A DNA stretch of 64,000 nucleotides, taken from the NCBI GenBank assembly GCA_037974665.1, contig CM075765.1:59360247-59424246 (forward strand), written 5' to 3'. The notes beneath the pieces were generated by a model. That model saw only the letters and a program-made list of their open reading frames with translations. It was not told where the DNA came from and ran no database searches. A program made the position numbers and the translations under genes. Each line of letters opens with the position of its first letter. The first letter of the stretch is position 1. Shown here one piece after another: positions 21,583 through 36,000 of the stretch. Source of the stretch: Ehretia macrophylla (taxonomy: Eukaryota > Streptophyta > Magnoliopsida > Boraginales > Ehretiaceae).

Positions 21583-24005
21583 TGTAATACCCCGATCCCT
21601 CTCGAGACCGGGAGTTCTATCAATCGATCTAAACACAACCCAAACCAAACCCGGGCATAAATTTTCAGGGAAAACGGACGGAGTCTCCCCTGTTCCTAGG
21701 CGAAAAGTAAAACCTGCGACAGCATATAAGTGGACCAATACCATGTCCAAACATTCAACCACCTCAAGGCCATCCGAGCCTTGGTTCACAAGCAGCAAAA
21801 CCCAAGTAAATATACATTCAAGCTTGGCAATTAAACTACACCAACCTATATCATAAGCTAGACTATCATACCTTTCTATCTCTTTTCCTTTATCATTACA
21901 AATATACATTGAAGTTAAGCTACATTAACTAAATACATAATCTAGTGAAACTTAAATTAAATCCCCTTTAACATTAAATACATATAATACATAAAAGCAT
22001 ACAACTTTACAACTTTGACAACTCAAGTCACATAGGCACGCAGGACAACCCTTCAAGCACGGACTTTCACGAAATCACGAACTTTCCAGCTAACATGGCA
22101 TTTCCTGAAATGTGGTGGTGAGGAGTGAGTATACACAACACGTATACTCAGTGAGGGTGAGACAGATATCGAATTGGAGAGAAAGAAGATCGTGTAATGC
22201 AAATAGGTACAGTTAAGCAATACAATCAATAAAAGGCATTCAATATAAACAACAATATAATTAAACAACTAAAGAAAGCATTAACACAACCAATCAAAGC
22301 TATACCACACTTTGAAGGCTATGGATCACTCGAGCGAGTAATGTACCGATCACGATTCCGATGACATTAACGATGAGGCGCCGGCCCAAACCACCTTATA
22401 ACACCAGTTTGGAATACCCCGGGAGTAACCATCAATTCTACGACCCAAATATCCCTGGGAGGCAACCCAAACGAGAAAGGGAATAGCAGCGGAGCTAGAG
22501 CAACCAACACTGGCAACCTAAGGCTACCCAGAGAGGCCCATCACTCACGCGCGAGACACTATGCAATGCAAGACTCGATACAAGGCGATAAACAAGCGAT
22601 AAAGCCACACGTGAAAGAATAACAAAGTAGGTTACTCTCGCACGCAATAGCAGCAATTTGATAAGTAATTCAATCCAAAACAACTCAAACAAGTATTCCA
22701 AGTAATTCTAAACATTCTATAAGCATAAAGACAAGAAAACACACAAAAACACAAATCGGCCCCAACTATCAAAATGCTACCATTTCCAAACGAGCCAAGA
22801 GTTCTGGAAACCGACTTCGCCAACCCTCCTAGGTCACCATAAGGCACGTCTAAAGACCCCAAAACCTTACTTTACCCTAGAACTCGCGCAAAGCCCCGAT
22901 TTTTCCCTTTCTCGTTTGAACTACAACTATATCAACCAAACACCCAACCAACGCCATAATCGCACCAAAAGTGCTTCCATGGCCTCCCGAAGCAATGCCA
23001 ACACGCAAAACGAGAAAATGCAAAAGTCGACCAAAACGACCCCAACTTTCCCAAAGGCTTAATTCTCGTTTTTTCCACTACGCAACCCAAACAAACCACA
23101 CATTTTAGCATTCTAGCATACCTAGCACGTTTCTACATCAACGGAAAGCATAACAGCGCAATTTCAACGTTTCAAGGTTTTACTATTCATAAAACACTAT
23201 TCATTTCACAATTTAATTTGCAATCACAACATTTAACCGCAAAAAATGTTACAAAGCTATAAATACATGTTCTACAAATGCTAAGGAACATTCTAGAAGC
23301 ATCAAATCGCTTTAAATAACGATCTACGAATAAATCTAAAACTTGACAAAGTTAACATATACAACGTCAAAATGCGCAAATAACATGCTACCCTCGCCTT
23401 AGACGCTCCTAGACGCTAGGAAAACCTCGTAGAGTGCCTCGGAAACCACCCCGCACAAGCCCACGCGAAGAATCGAAGATTTGAAGTTGAGATTTTCTTT
23501 TTTTTTTTCTCCTTCTTTTCCTCATGGTTTCAAGCTTTTTTCTCTCTATTTTTTTCGTGCACATTCTGCTTATTTAAAAAAAAAATGTCAATAAGTCAAA
23601 GGTCAAAATTCGGTCAACCCGCTAAACCAAAACAGCTATGCGTGACCTCACGAAAATGGCCATAACTTCTTCTAGAAAACTCCAATTCACGAACGGTTTG
23701 AACACTCATAAACTAGACTCATAGAGCTTTCCAACCATATATAATTTGCTACCTAAATCTTCCCCAATTGGTTCAGATTTAATTCCAAAGTTGATCCAAA
23801 ATTTGACTAACTTAACATTGCATTTTTTTATTTCTAATCCCAAGTTTGCCTTTTATTAAACATTTCAAAAATTTCCACCTTGTCCTAGTTGGTCAATGTA
23901 GATGAAAAGTCAACTAGTTTGGTCAAAGAAGGTGAAAGGTCAATAAAATGCAATTTAAATGAACTTAAAATGCTATTGAATACATGCCAGGTTCGGGGTA
24001 TCACA
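21583..24005 (-). mobile_element. Solo LTR of a second retrotransposon family (2423 bp)
   Basis: The termini are TGTAATACCCCGA and TCGGGGTATCACA, an imperfect inverted pair with TG...CA ends. The flanks are a perfect 5-bp duplication CAAGG cut into a satellite unit. No internal region, PBS or PPT is present, so this is the product of LTR-LTR recombination. Minus orientation is inferred because, read that way, it shares two blocks in the same order with the gypsy LTRs: a block around 22380-22520 (TTGGGTCGTA and flanking words) and the hairpin at 22126-22150. A T-rich tract lies at 23490-23590. Three to six short frames inside are not supported as genes. Confidence 0.93.
22126..22150 (-). promoter_or_regulatory. 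Candidate LTR hairpin with 9-bp perfect arms
   Basis: TGAGTATAC and GTATACTCA form perfect 9-base inverted arms around a 7-base loop, about 540 bp from the presumed LTR 3' end. It sits where the gypsy-family LTRs have TGAGT/ACTCA. The outer five pairs are the same, while the inner stem and loop differ. Confidence 0.45.
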
Positions 24006-27000
24006 CAAGGTGCCGTGGGATTCGGTAATAGAAATATGATGGATTATGTTGTGGTCCTTTTCGCGATTCAGGATGTACGATCCGAGATTGAAAAACAGCG
24101 CAAAATAAGAAAAGTGTCCCGAAACTGATGAAAACGTTCGATTTTGGGCTTCAAAAACAGGCACAGCCGAACAGTCTTGCTGCCCCAGTCGTAGAGCACT
24201 TGGAGTGCTTTCCAACGATATGCTGTGCGCCGCGTAACTCCTTACGGAGCAAAAGTTATGGGCATCGGAACGACGGAGACTTGGTGTCAAGCCCTACGCC
24301 CTCAGTTTGCCAGCCCAGCCTCTAGGTGAAGCGAAGTTGTCTTGCCCAAGGTGTCGTGGGATTTAGTAAAAGAAATGTGATGGATTAGGTTGTCGTCCTT
24401 TTCGCGGCACACGGCGTACGATCCGAGACGAAAAAATAGCAAAAAAGGAGAAATGTGTCCCGAAACTAATGAAAACGTTCAATTTTGTGCTCCGAAAATA
24501 GGCGCAGCCGAACAAGCTTGTTGCCCCCGTTGTAGAGCTCTCAGAGAGCTTTCCAACGGTATGATGTGTGCCACGTAACTCCTTAAGGATCAAAAGTTAT
24601 GGGCATCAGAGCGACGGAGACCTGGTCCGACGCCCCACACCCTCGGTTTACGGGCCCAGCCTCTACATGAAGCAAAGTTGTCTTGCCTAAGGTGTCATGG
24701 AATTCGGTAATAGAAATTTGATGGATTAGGTTGTCGTCCTCTTTACGGCTCACGACGTACGATCCGGGATGAAAAAACAGGAAAAAAAAAAAGAAAAGTG
24801 TCCTGAAACTGATCAAAATGTTCAATTTTGGGCTCCAAAAATTGGTGCACCTAAGCAAGCTTGCTGCCCCCGTCTTAGAGCTCTCAGAGTGCTTTCCAAC
24901 GGTATGCTGTACGCCACGTAACTCTTTTCGGATGAAAAGTTATGGGCACCGAAGTGACGGAGACTTGGTGCCAAGCACCACGCCCTCGGTTTGCGACCCC
25001 AGCCTCTACGTGAAGCAAAGTTGTCTTGCCCAAGGTTCTGTTTTCTTCGATAATAGAAATGTGATGGATTAGGTTGCCGTCCTTTTTGCGGCTCACGACG
25101 TACGATCCGGGACGAAAAAACAGCGCAAAAGAAGAAAAGTGTCCCGAAACTGATAAAAATGTTTGATTTTGAGCTCCGAAAATGGGAGCAGCCGAATAGG
25201 CTTGCTGCCCCCGTCGTAGAGCTCTCGGAGTGCTTTACAACGGTATGTTGTGCGCTGCATAACTCCTTACGGATCAAAAGTTATGGGCACTAGAGCGACG
25301 GAGACTTGGTCACAAGCCCTATGCCCTCGGTTTGCGGGCCCAGCCTCTTTCCGAAGCGAAGTTCTGTTGCCCAAGTTACAGTGGGATTTGGTAATAGAAA
25401 TGTGATGGATTAGGTTGTTGCCCTTTTCGAGGCTCACGATGTACGATCCAGAACGAAAAAATAGCGCAAAAGAAGAAAAGTGTCCCGAAACTAATGAAAA
25501 CGTTCTATTTTGGGTTCCGAAAACAAGCGCAGCCTAGCAAAGTTTCTTTCCAACGGTATGATGTTCGCCGCGTAACTCCTTACGGATCAAAAGTTAAGGG
25601 CACCAGAGCGACAGATACCTGGTCCCAAGCCCACGCCCCCAGTTTGCGAGCCCAACCTCTATGTGAAGCGAAGTTGTCTTGCCCAAGGTGCCGTGGGATT
25701 CAGTAATAGAAATGTGATGGATTAGGTTGTCATCCTTTGTGCAACTCACGACGTACGATCCGGGACGAAAATACACAGCAAAAGATGAAATGTGTCCCAA
25801 AAAATGATGAAAACATTCGATTTTGGACTCCGAAAACAAGCGTAGCCGAACAGGTTTGCTACCCCAATCGTAGAGCTCTCAGAGTGCTTTCCAATGGTAT
25901 GCTGTACGCTGCGTATCTTCTTATAGATCAAAAGTTCTGGGCACCGGAGCGACGGAGACCTGGTCCCAAGCCACACACCCTTGGTTTGTGGGCCCAGCCT
26001 CTACGTGAAGCGAAGTTGTCTTGCCCAAGGTATCTGGGGATTCAGTAATTAAAATGTGATGGATTAGGTTTTCGTCCATTTCGCGGCTCACAACTTAACA
26101 TCCGGGACGAAAAAATAGGGCAAAAGAAGAAAAGTGTCCCGAAACTGGTAAAAACGTTCAATTTTGTGCTCCAATATCAGACGCAGCCCAACAGGCAAGC
26201 TGTCCCCATCATAGAGCCCTCAGAGAGCTTTCCAATGGTATGCTGTGCGTCGCGTAACTCCTTATGGATCAAAAGTTATAGCACCGGAGCAACGGAGAGC
26301 TGGTCCCAAGCCCCACCCCCTCGGTTTGTGGGCACAGCCTCTACAGGAAGTGATGGATTAGGTTGTCGTCCTTTTCGCGGCTCACGACGTATGATCCGGG
26401 ATGAAAAAATAGCGCAAAAGAAGAAAAGTGTCCCGAAACTGATGAAAACATTTGATTTTGGGCTCTGAAAACAACTGCAGCCTAACAGGTTTGCTGCCCT
26501 TGTCGTAGAGCTCTCGGAGAGCTTTCCAACGGTATGTTGTACGACGCGTAACTCCTTACGGATAAAAAGTTATGGGCACCGGAACGACGGAGACCTGGTC
26601 CCAAGCCCCACGCCCTTAGTTTGCGGGCCCAGCTGCTACGTGAAGTGAAGTTGTCTTTCCCAAGGTGTCGTGGGATTTAGTAATAGAAATGTGAGGGATT
26701 AGGTTGTCGCCCTTTTAGCAGCTCACGACGTACAATCCGGGATGAAAAAACAGCGCAAAAGAAGAAAAGTGTCTCGAAACTAATGAAAACTTTCGATTTT
26801 GGGTTCCGAAAACAGGCACAGACGAGCAGGCTTGCTACCCTCGTCATAGAGCTCTAGGAGATTTTTCCAATGGTATGCTGTGCGCCGCGAAACTCCTTAC
26901 AGATCAAAAGTTATGGGCACCGGAGCGACGGAGACCAGGTCCCAAGCCCTACGCCCACGGTTTGCGGGCCCAACCTCTACGTGAAGCGAAGTTGTCATGC

Positions 27001-30000
27001 CTAAGGTGCCGTGGAATTCAGTAATAGAAATGTGATGGATTAGGTTTTCGTCCATTTTGCGGCTCACGACTTACCATCCGGGACGAAAAAACAGGGCAAA
27101 AGAAGAAAAGTGTCCCGAAATAGATGAAAACGTTCAATTTTGTGCTCCAATATCAGACATAGCCAAATAGGCAAGTTGCCCCCATCGTAGAGCTCTCAGA
27201 GAGCTTTCCAACGGTATGCTGTGTGCCGCGTAACTCCTTACGGATCAAAAGTTATAGGCACCGGAGCGACGGAGACCTGGTCCCAAGCCCACGCCCTCGT
27301 GGGCCCAGCCTCTTTTCGAAGTGAAGTTGTGTGCCCAAGGTGCCGTGGGATTCGGTAATAAAAATTTGATGGATTAGGTTTTCGTCCTTTCGCGGCTCAC
27401 GACGTACGATTTGGGATGAAAAAATAGCGCAAAAGAAGAAAAGTGCCCCGAAACTAATGAAAATGTTCGATTTTGTGCTCCAAAAACAGGTGCAACTGAG
27501 CAGGATTGTTGCACTCGTCGTAGAGCTCTCGAATTACTTTCCAACGGTATGCTGTGCGCCGTGTAACTCCTTACGGATCAAAAGTTATGGGCACCGGACT
27601 GACGGAGACCTGGTCTCAAGCCCCACGGCCACGGTTTGCGGGCCCAACCTCTACGTGAAGTGAAGTTGTCTTGCCTAACGTGCCGTGGGATTCTGTAATA
27701 GAAATGTGATGGATTAGGTTTCGTCCATTTCACGGCTCACGACTTACCATCCGCGACGAAAAAACAGGGCAAAAGAAGAAAAGTGTCCTGAAACTGATGA
27801 AAACGTTCAATTTTGTGCTTCGATATCAGACGCAGCCTAATGGGCAAGCTGCCCCCGTGTAGAGCTCTTAGAGAGCTTTCCAACAGTAAGTTGTGCGCCA
27901 CGTAACTCCTCACGAATCAAAAGTTATGGGTACCGGAGCGACGGAGACCTGGTCCCAAGCCCTATGCCCTCGGTTTGTGGGCCCAACCTCTACTTGAGGC
28001 GAAGTTGTCTTGCCCAAGGTGTCATGCGATTCGGTAATAGAAATGTGATGGATTAGGTTGCTATCCTTTTCGCAGCTCACGACGTACGATCTGGGATGAA
28101 AAAACTACGGAAAAGAAGAAAAGTATCCTAAAACTAATGAAAGCGTTCAATTTTGGTCTCCGAAAATAGGCGCAGCCAGCTAGCTTGCTGCCCCCGTTGT
28201 AGAGCTCTCGAAGAGCTTTCCAACAGTATGCTGTGCGCCGCGTAACTCCTTACGGATCAAAAGTTATGGGCACCGGAGCGATGGAGACCTTGTCCCAAGC
28301 CCCACGCCCTCGTTGTGCGGGACCAGCCTTTACGTGAGGCGAAGTTGTCTTGCCCAAGGTGCCGTGGGATTCGGTAAAAGAAATGTGATGGATTAGGTTG
28401 TCGTCCATTTTGCGACTCATGATGTACGATCCGGAACAAAAAAACTGCACAAAAGAAGAAAAGTGTCCAGAATCTTATGAAAACGTTTGATTTTGGGTTC
28501 CGAAAATATGCGCAGTCTAGTAAGCTTACTGCCCCCGTCGTAGAGCTCTCTCAGAGCTTTCCAACGGTATGTTGTGCGCCGAGTAACTCCTTACGGATCA
28601 AAAGTTATGGGCACCGGAGCGATAGAGACCTGGTCCCAAGCCCAACACCCTCGATTTGCGGGCCCAGCCTCTACATGAAGCGAAGTTGACTGGCCCAAGG
28701 GACCGTGGGATTCGGGAATAGAAATGTGATGGATTAGGTTTTCGTCATTTACGCTGCTCACAATGTACGATCCGGGATGAAAAAACTGGGTAAAAGAAGA
28801 AAATTGTCCAGAAACTGATGAAAACGTTCGATTTTGGGCTCCGAAAATAGGCGCAGCGAGCAGGCCTACTGCCCCCGTCTTAGAGCTCATGAATAGCGAC
28901 GGAGACCTGGTCCCAAGCGCCACGCCCTCGACTTGCAGGCCCGGCCACTTCGTGAAGCGAAGTTGTCTTGCCCATGGTGCCATGAGATTCGGTAATTGAA
29001 ATGTGATGGATTAGGTTGTCGTTCTTTTCGTGGCTCATGACTTACGATCCGGGACGGAAAAATAGCGTAAAAGAAGAAAAGTGTCTAGAAACTGATGAAA
29101 ACGTTCCATTTTGGGCTCCGAAAACAAGCACAACCGAGCAGGCTTGCTGCCCTCGTTGTAGAGCTCTCGGAGAGCTTTCCAACAATATGCTGTGCGCCAC
29201 GTAACTCCTTACAGATCAAAAGTTAAGGGCACCGGAGCGACGGAGACCTGGTCCCAAGCCCCAAGCCCTCGGCTTGCGGGCCCAGCCTATTCATGAAGCG
29301 AAGTTGTCTTACCCAAGGTGTCGTGGGATTCGGTAATAGAAATGTGATGGATTAGGTTTTCGTCCTTTTCACGGCTCACGACGTATGATCCGAGATGAAA
29401 AAACAACGCAAAGGAAGAAAAGTGTTCCGAAATTGATGAAAATGTCCGATTTTGGTCTCCGAAAATAGGTGCAGTCGAATAGGCTAGTGGCCCATGTCGT
29501 AAATCTCTCGGAGTGCTTTCCAATGATATGTTGTGTGCCACGAAACTCCTTACGGATCAAAGGTTATGGGCAACGGAGCGACGAATACCTGGTCCCAAGC
29601 CCTGCGCCCTCGGTTCGTAGGCCCAGCCTCTACGTAAAGCAAAGTTTTCTTGCCCAAGGGGCCGTGGGATTCGTTAATAGAAATGTGATGGATTAGGTTG
29701 TCATCCTTTTTGCGGCTCACAACGTACGATCCGGGATGAAAAAACAGCGCAAATGAAGAAAAGTTTTCCGAAACTGATGAAAATATTCGATTTTAGGTTT
29801 CAAAAATAGGCATAGCCGAACAGGCCAGCTGCCTTCCTCATAGAGCTCTTGAAGAGCTTTCCAACAGTATGATGTGCGCCTCGTAACTCCTTGCAATTCA
29901 AAAGTTATGGGCACCGGAGCGACGGAGACCAGGCCACAAGCCCCACGCCCTTAGTTTGCTGGCCCAGCCTCTACGTGAAGTGAAGTTGTCTTGCCTAAGG

Positions 30001-33000
30001 TGCTGTGGGATTCGGTAATAGAAATGTGATGGATTAGGTTGTCGTCCTTTTCGCAGCTCATGACGCACGATCCGGAAAGAAAAAATAGCGCAAAAGAAGA
30101 AAAGTGTCCCAAAATTGATGTAAACATTCGATTTTGGGCTCTGAAAATAGGCGCAGTCGAATAGGCTAGATGTGCCCGTCGTAGAGCTCTCGGAATGCTT
30201 TCCAACGGTATGCTGTGCACCGCGTAACTCCTTCCGGAACAAAAGTTATGGGCACCGGTGCGACGGAGACTTAGTCCCAAGCCGTTCGCCCTCGGTTTGC
30301 GGGCCCAGCCTCTACATGAATCAAAGTTGTCTTGCCCAAGGTACCATGGGATTTGGTAATAGAAATGTGATAGATTAGGTTGCCGTCCTTTTTGCGGCTC
30401 ACGACGTACGATCCGGAATGGAAAAATAGCGCAAAATGAAGAAAAGTGTCCCGAAACTGATGAAAACGTTTGATTCTGGGTCCTAAAAAAAGGCGCAATC
30501 AAACAAGCTAGCTGCCCCCGTCGTAGACATCTCGGAGAGCTTTCTAACGGTATGCTGTGCGCCACGTAACTCCTTACGGATCAAAAGTTATGGGTATCGG
30601 AGCGACGGAGACCTAGTCCCAAGCCCCACGCCCTCGGTTTGCTAGCCCAGCCTCTACGTGAAGCGAAGTTGTCTTGCCAAGGTGTCGTGGGATTCTGTAA
30701 TAGAAAAGTGATGGATTAGGTTGTCGTCCTTTTCGCGGCTCACGACGTACGATCTAAGATAGAAAAACAGCGCAAAAGAAGAAAAGTGTCCCGAAACTGA
30801 TGAAAATATTCGATTTTGGGTTGAGAAAATAGGTGCAGATGAATAGGCTAGTTGCCCCCATCGTAGAGCTCTCAGAGAGCTTTCCAACGGTATGCTGTGC
30901 GCCACGTAACTTCTTACGGATCAAAAGTTCTCGGCACCGGAGTGACGAAGACCTGGTCCCAAGCCCTACACCCTCGGTTTGTGGGACCAGCCTCTACGTC
31001 AAGCGAAGTTTTCTTGCCCAAGGTGCCATTGGATTCGGTAATAGAAATGTGATGGATTAGGTTGTCGTCCTTTTCGTAGCTCACGACGTACAATTGGGGA
31101 TGAAAAAATAGCGCAAAAGAAGAAAAGTGTCCCGAATCTAATGAAAACATTTGATTTTGGTTTGCGAAAATAGGCGCAGCAGAACAGGCTAGCTACCCCC
31201 ATCGTAGAGCTCTTGGAGAGCTTTCCAACGGTATGCTGTGCGCCGCGTAACTCCTTACAGATCAAAAGTTATGGGCACTGGAACGATGGAGACCTGGTCC
31301 CAAGCGCCACGCCCTCCGCTTACTGGCCAAGCCTCCACGTGAAGCAACGTTGGCCTGCCAAGGTGGGGTGGGATTCGGTAATAGAAATGTGATGGATTAG
31401 GTTGTTGTCCTTTTCCAGGCTAACGACGTACAATATCGGACACAAAAACACCGCAAAAGAACAAAAATATCCAAAAACTGATGGAAATGCTCGATTTTGG
31501 GTTCCGAAAGGAGGCGCAGCCGAACAGGCTAGCTATCCCCATCATAGAGCTCTCAGAGAGCTTTCTAACGGTATGCTGTGTGCCTCGTAACTCCTTACGG
31601 ATCAAAAGTTCTGGGCACCGGAGCGACGAAGACCTTGTCCCAAGCCCCACGCCCTCGGTTTGCGGGCCTAGCCTCTATGTGAAGCGAAGTTGTCTTTCCC
31701 AAGTTTCCATGGGATTCGGTAATAGAAATGTGATGGATTAGGTTGCCGTTCTTTTTGCGGCTCACGACGTACGATCTGGAATAGAAAAACAGCGTAAAAG
31801 AATAAAAGTATCCCGAAACTGATGAAAACATTCAATTTTGAGTTTCGAAAACAGGCGCAGCCAGATAGGCTAGCTGCCCCCGTCGTTGAGCTCTCGGATA
31901 ACTTTCCAACGGTATGCTGTGCGCATCGTAACTCCTTACGGATCAAAAGTTTTGGGCACCGGAGCGACGAAGACCTGGTCCCAAGTCCCACGACCTCAGT
32001 TTGCAGGCCCAGCCTCCACATGAAGTGAAGTTGTCTTGCCCAAGGTGCCGTGGGATTCGTTAATAGAAATGTGATGGATTAGGTTGTTGTCCTTTTCGCG
32101 GCTCACGACCTACGATGCTGGATGAAAAATTAGCGCAAAAGAAGAAAAGTGTCCCCAAACTAATAAAAATGTAAAATTTTGGGTTCAGAAAATGGGGCAC
32201 AGCTGAGCAGGCTTGCTACCCCCGTTGTAAAGCTCTCAGAGAGCTTTCCAACAGTATGATGTGCGCCGCGTAACTTCTTACGGATCAAAAGTTATGGGCA
32301 CCGGTGCGACGAAGACCTTGTCCCAAGCCCCACGCCCTCAGTTTGCGGGCCCTCTACATGAAGCGAAGTTGTCTTGCCCAAGGTGCAGTGGGATTTGGTA
32401 ATAGAAATGTGATGGATTAGGTTGTCGTCCTTTTCGCTGCTCATGACGTACGATTTGGGATAGAAAAATAGCGTAAAAGAAGAAAAGTGTCACAAAACTG
32501 ATGAAAACGTTTGATTTTGAGCTCCAAAAATAGGCAAAGCCGAGCAGGATTGCTGCCCCGTCATAGAGCTCTCGAAGAGCTTTCCATCGATATGTTGTGC
32601 GCTGCGTAACTCCTTACGGTTCAAAAGTTATGGATACCGGAGCGACGGAGGCATGGTCTCAAGCCCCACGCCCTCGGTTTGCGGGCCCAGCCTCTACATG
32701 AAGCGAAGTTGTCTTGCCCATGGTGCCTTGGGATTCAGTAATAGAAATGTGATGTTTTAGGTTGTCGTCCTTTTCGCGGCTCACGACATAGGATCAGGGA
32801 CAGAAAAACAGTGCAGAAGAAGAAAAGTGTCCCGAAACTGATGAAAATATTCAATTTTTGGCTCCGAAAATAGTTGCAACCGAGCTGGCTTGCTGCCCCC
32901 GTTGTAGATCTCGAAGGGCTTTCCAATGGCCTACTGTGCGCCGCGTAACTCCTTACTGATCAAAAGTTATGGGCACCGCAGCGACGGAGACCTGGTCCCA

Positions 33001-36000
33001 TGCCCCACGCCCTCGGTTTGCGGGCCCAGCCTCAATATGAAGTGAAGTTGTCTTGCCAAAGGTGCCATGGGATTCGGTAATACAAATGTGATGGATTATG
33101 TTGTCGTTCTTTTTGCGGCTCACGACGTACTATCCAGGACGAAAAAATAGCGCAAAAGAAGAAAAGTGTAGCGAAACTGATGAAAAGGTTCGATTTTGAG
33201 TTTCGAAAATAGGCGCAACCGAACAAGCTAGCTGCCCCCGTCATAGAGCTCTCGGAGAGCTTTCTAACGGTATGTTGTGCGCCGCGTAACTCCTTACGGA
33301 TCAAAAGTTATGGGCATCGGAGCGACGGAGACCTAGCCCCAAGCCCCACGCCCTCGGTTTGCTGGCCCAGCCTCTACGTGAAGCGAAGTTGTCTTGCCCA
33401 AGGTGCCGTTCGATTCGGTAATAGAAATGTGATGGATTAGGTTGTCGTCCTTTTCGCGGCTCACGACGTACGTTCTGGGACAGAAAAACAGCGCAAAAGA
33501 AGAAAAGTATCCCGAAATTGATGAAAATGTTTGATTTTGGGCTCCAAAAAATATGGACAGCCAAGCAGGCTTGGTGCCCCATCGTAAAGCTCTTGGAGAG
33601 CTTTCCAACAGTGTGCTCTGCGCAGCGTAACTCCTTACGGATTAAAAGTTATGGGCATCAGAGCGACGGAGACCTACTCCTAAGTCCCACGCCCTCGATT
33701 TGCGGGCCTAGCCTCTACGTGAAGTGAAGTTGTCTTGTCTAAGATGCGGTGGGATTCAGAAATAGAAATGTGATGGATTAGCTTGTCATTCTTTTCGCGG
33801 CTCACGACGTACGATCTTGGACGAAAAAATAGCGCAAAAGAAGAAAAGTGTCCCAAAATGGATGAAAACGTTAGATTTTGAGCTCTAAAAATAGGCACAG
33901 CCGAGCATGCTTGCTGCCCACGTCATAGAGCTCTCGGAGAGCTTTCCAACGGTATAATGTGCGCTGCGTAACTCCTTACGGATCAAAAGTTAATGCCACC
34001 GGAGCGACGGAGACCTGGTCTCAAGCCCCACACCCTCGGTTTGCAGGCCCAACCTCTACGTGAAGTGATGTTGTCTTGCCCAAGGTGCCGTGGGATTCGG
34101 TAATAGAAATGTGATGCATTAGGTTGTCGTAATTTTTGCGGCTTACGACGTACGATCTGGGACAAAAAAAAGCGCAAAAGAAGAAAAGTGACATGAAACT
34201 GATGAAAACATTTGATTTTGGGCTCCAAAAATAGGTACAGCCGAGCAGGATTTTTTGTCCCATCGTAGAGCTCTCGGAGAGCTTTCCAACGGTATGCTCC
34301 GCACTGCGTAACTCTTTACGGATAAAAAGTTATGGGAATCGGAGCGCCGGAGAGCTGGTCCCAAGCCCCACGCCCTCAGTTTGCGGGCCCAGCCTCAATG
34401 TGAAGCGAAGTTGTCTTGCCCAAGGTACCGTGGGATTCAGTAATATAAATGTGATGGATTAGGTTGTCGTCCTTTTCGCGGCTCACAACATACGATCCGG
34501 GAAGGAAAAATAGCGCAAAAGAAGAAAAATGTTCCGAAACTGATGAAAATGTTCAATTTTGGGCACCGAAAGAAGGCTTGTTGTCCACATCGTAGAGCTC
34601 TCGGATAGCTTTCTAACGGTATGCTGTGCGCCGCGTAACTTCTTACGGATCAAAAGTTATAGGCACCAGAGCAACGGAGACCTGGTCCCAAGCCCCACGC
34701 CCTCGGTTTGCGGGCCTAGCCTCTATGTGAGGCGAAGTTGTCTTGCCCAAGGTGTTGTGTTATTCAGTAATACACATATGATGGATTAGGTTGTCATCCT
34801 TTTCGCGGCTCACGACGTACGATCTGGGACGAAAAAATAGCGCAAAGGAAGAAAAGTGTCCTGAAACGGATGAAAATGTTCAATTTTGGGGTCTAAAAAG
34901 AAGCTCAGCTGAGCAGGCTTGTATCCCACGTCGTAGAGCTCTCGGAGAGCTTTCCAACAGTATGTTGTGCACCCCGTAACTCCTTACAGATCAAAAGTTA
35001 TAGGCACTGGAGCGACGGAGGCCTGGTCCCAAGCCCCACGCCCTCGGTTTGCGGGCCCAGCTTCTATGTGAATTGAAGTTGTCTTGCCCAAGGTGCCACA
35101 TGATTTGGCAATAGAAATGTGACATATTAGGTTGTCGTCGTTTTCGAGTCTCACGATGTACGATTCGGGATGAAAAAATAACCTAAAAGAAGAAAAGTGT
35201 CCTGAAATTACTGAAAACATTCAATTTTGGTCTCCGAAAATAGGCGCAGCTGAGCAGGCTTTCTGCCCCCGTCGTAGAGCTCTCAGATATCTTTTCAACG
35301 GTATACCGTACGCCGCGTAACTCCTTACAAATCAAAAGTTATGGGCACCAGAGCGATGGAGAATTGGTCCCATGCCCCACGTGCTCGGTTTGCGGGACCA
35401 GCCTCTACGTCAAAGCGAAGTTGTCTTGCCCAAGGTACCATGGGATTCGGTAGTAGAAATATGATGGATTAGGTTGTCGTCCTTTTCATGGCTCACGATG
35501 TACGGTCCATCTGTACGATCCGGGATGGAAAAAAAGCGCAAAAAAAAGAAAAGTGTCCCAAAATTGATGAAAACGTTTGATTTTAGGCACTGAAACCAAG
35601 CGCAGCCGAGTAGACTTGTTGCCCCTGTCGTAGAGATCTCGGAGAGCTTTCCAACGGTATGCTGTGCGCCGCGTAACTCCTAACGGATCAAAAGTTATGG
35701 GCACCGAAGCGACGGAGACCTGGTCCCAAGCCCTACGCCCTCTGTTTGCGGGCCCAGCCTCTACGTGTAGCTAAGTTGTCTTGCCCAAGGTACCGTGGGT
35801 TTCAGTAATAGAAATGTGATGCATTAGGTTATCGTTTTTTTTGCGGCTCACGACGTACAATCCGGGACAGAAAAATAGCGCAAAAGAAGAAAAGTATCCC
35901 AAAACTGATGAAAATGTTCAATTTTGGGCTCCGAAAGTAGGCGTAGCTGAAAAGGCTAGCTACCCCCGTCGTAGAGCACTCGGAGTGGTTTCCAACAGCA

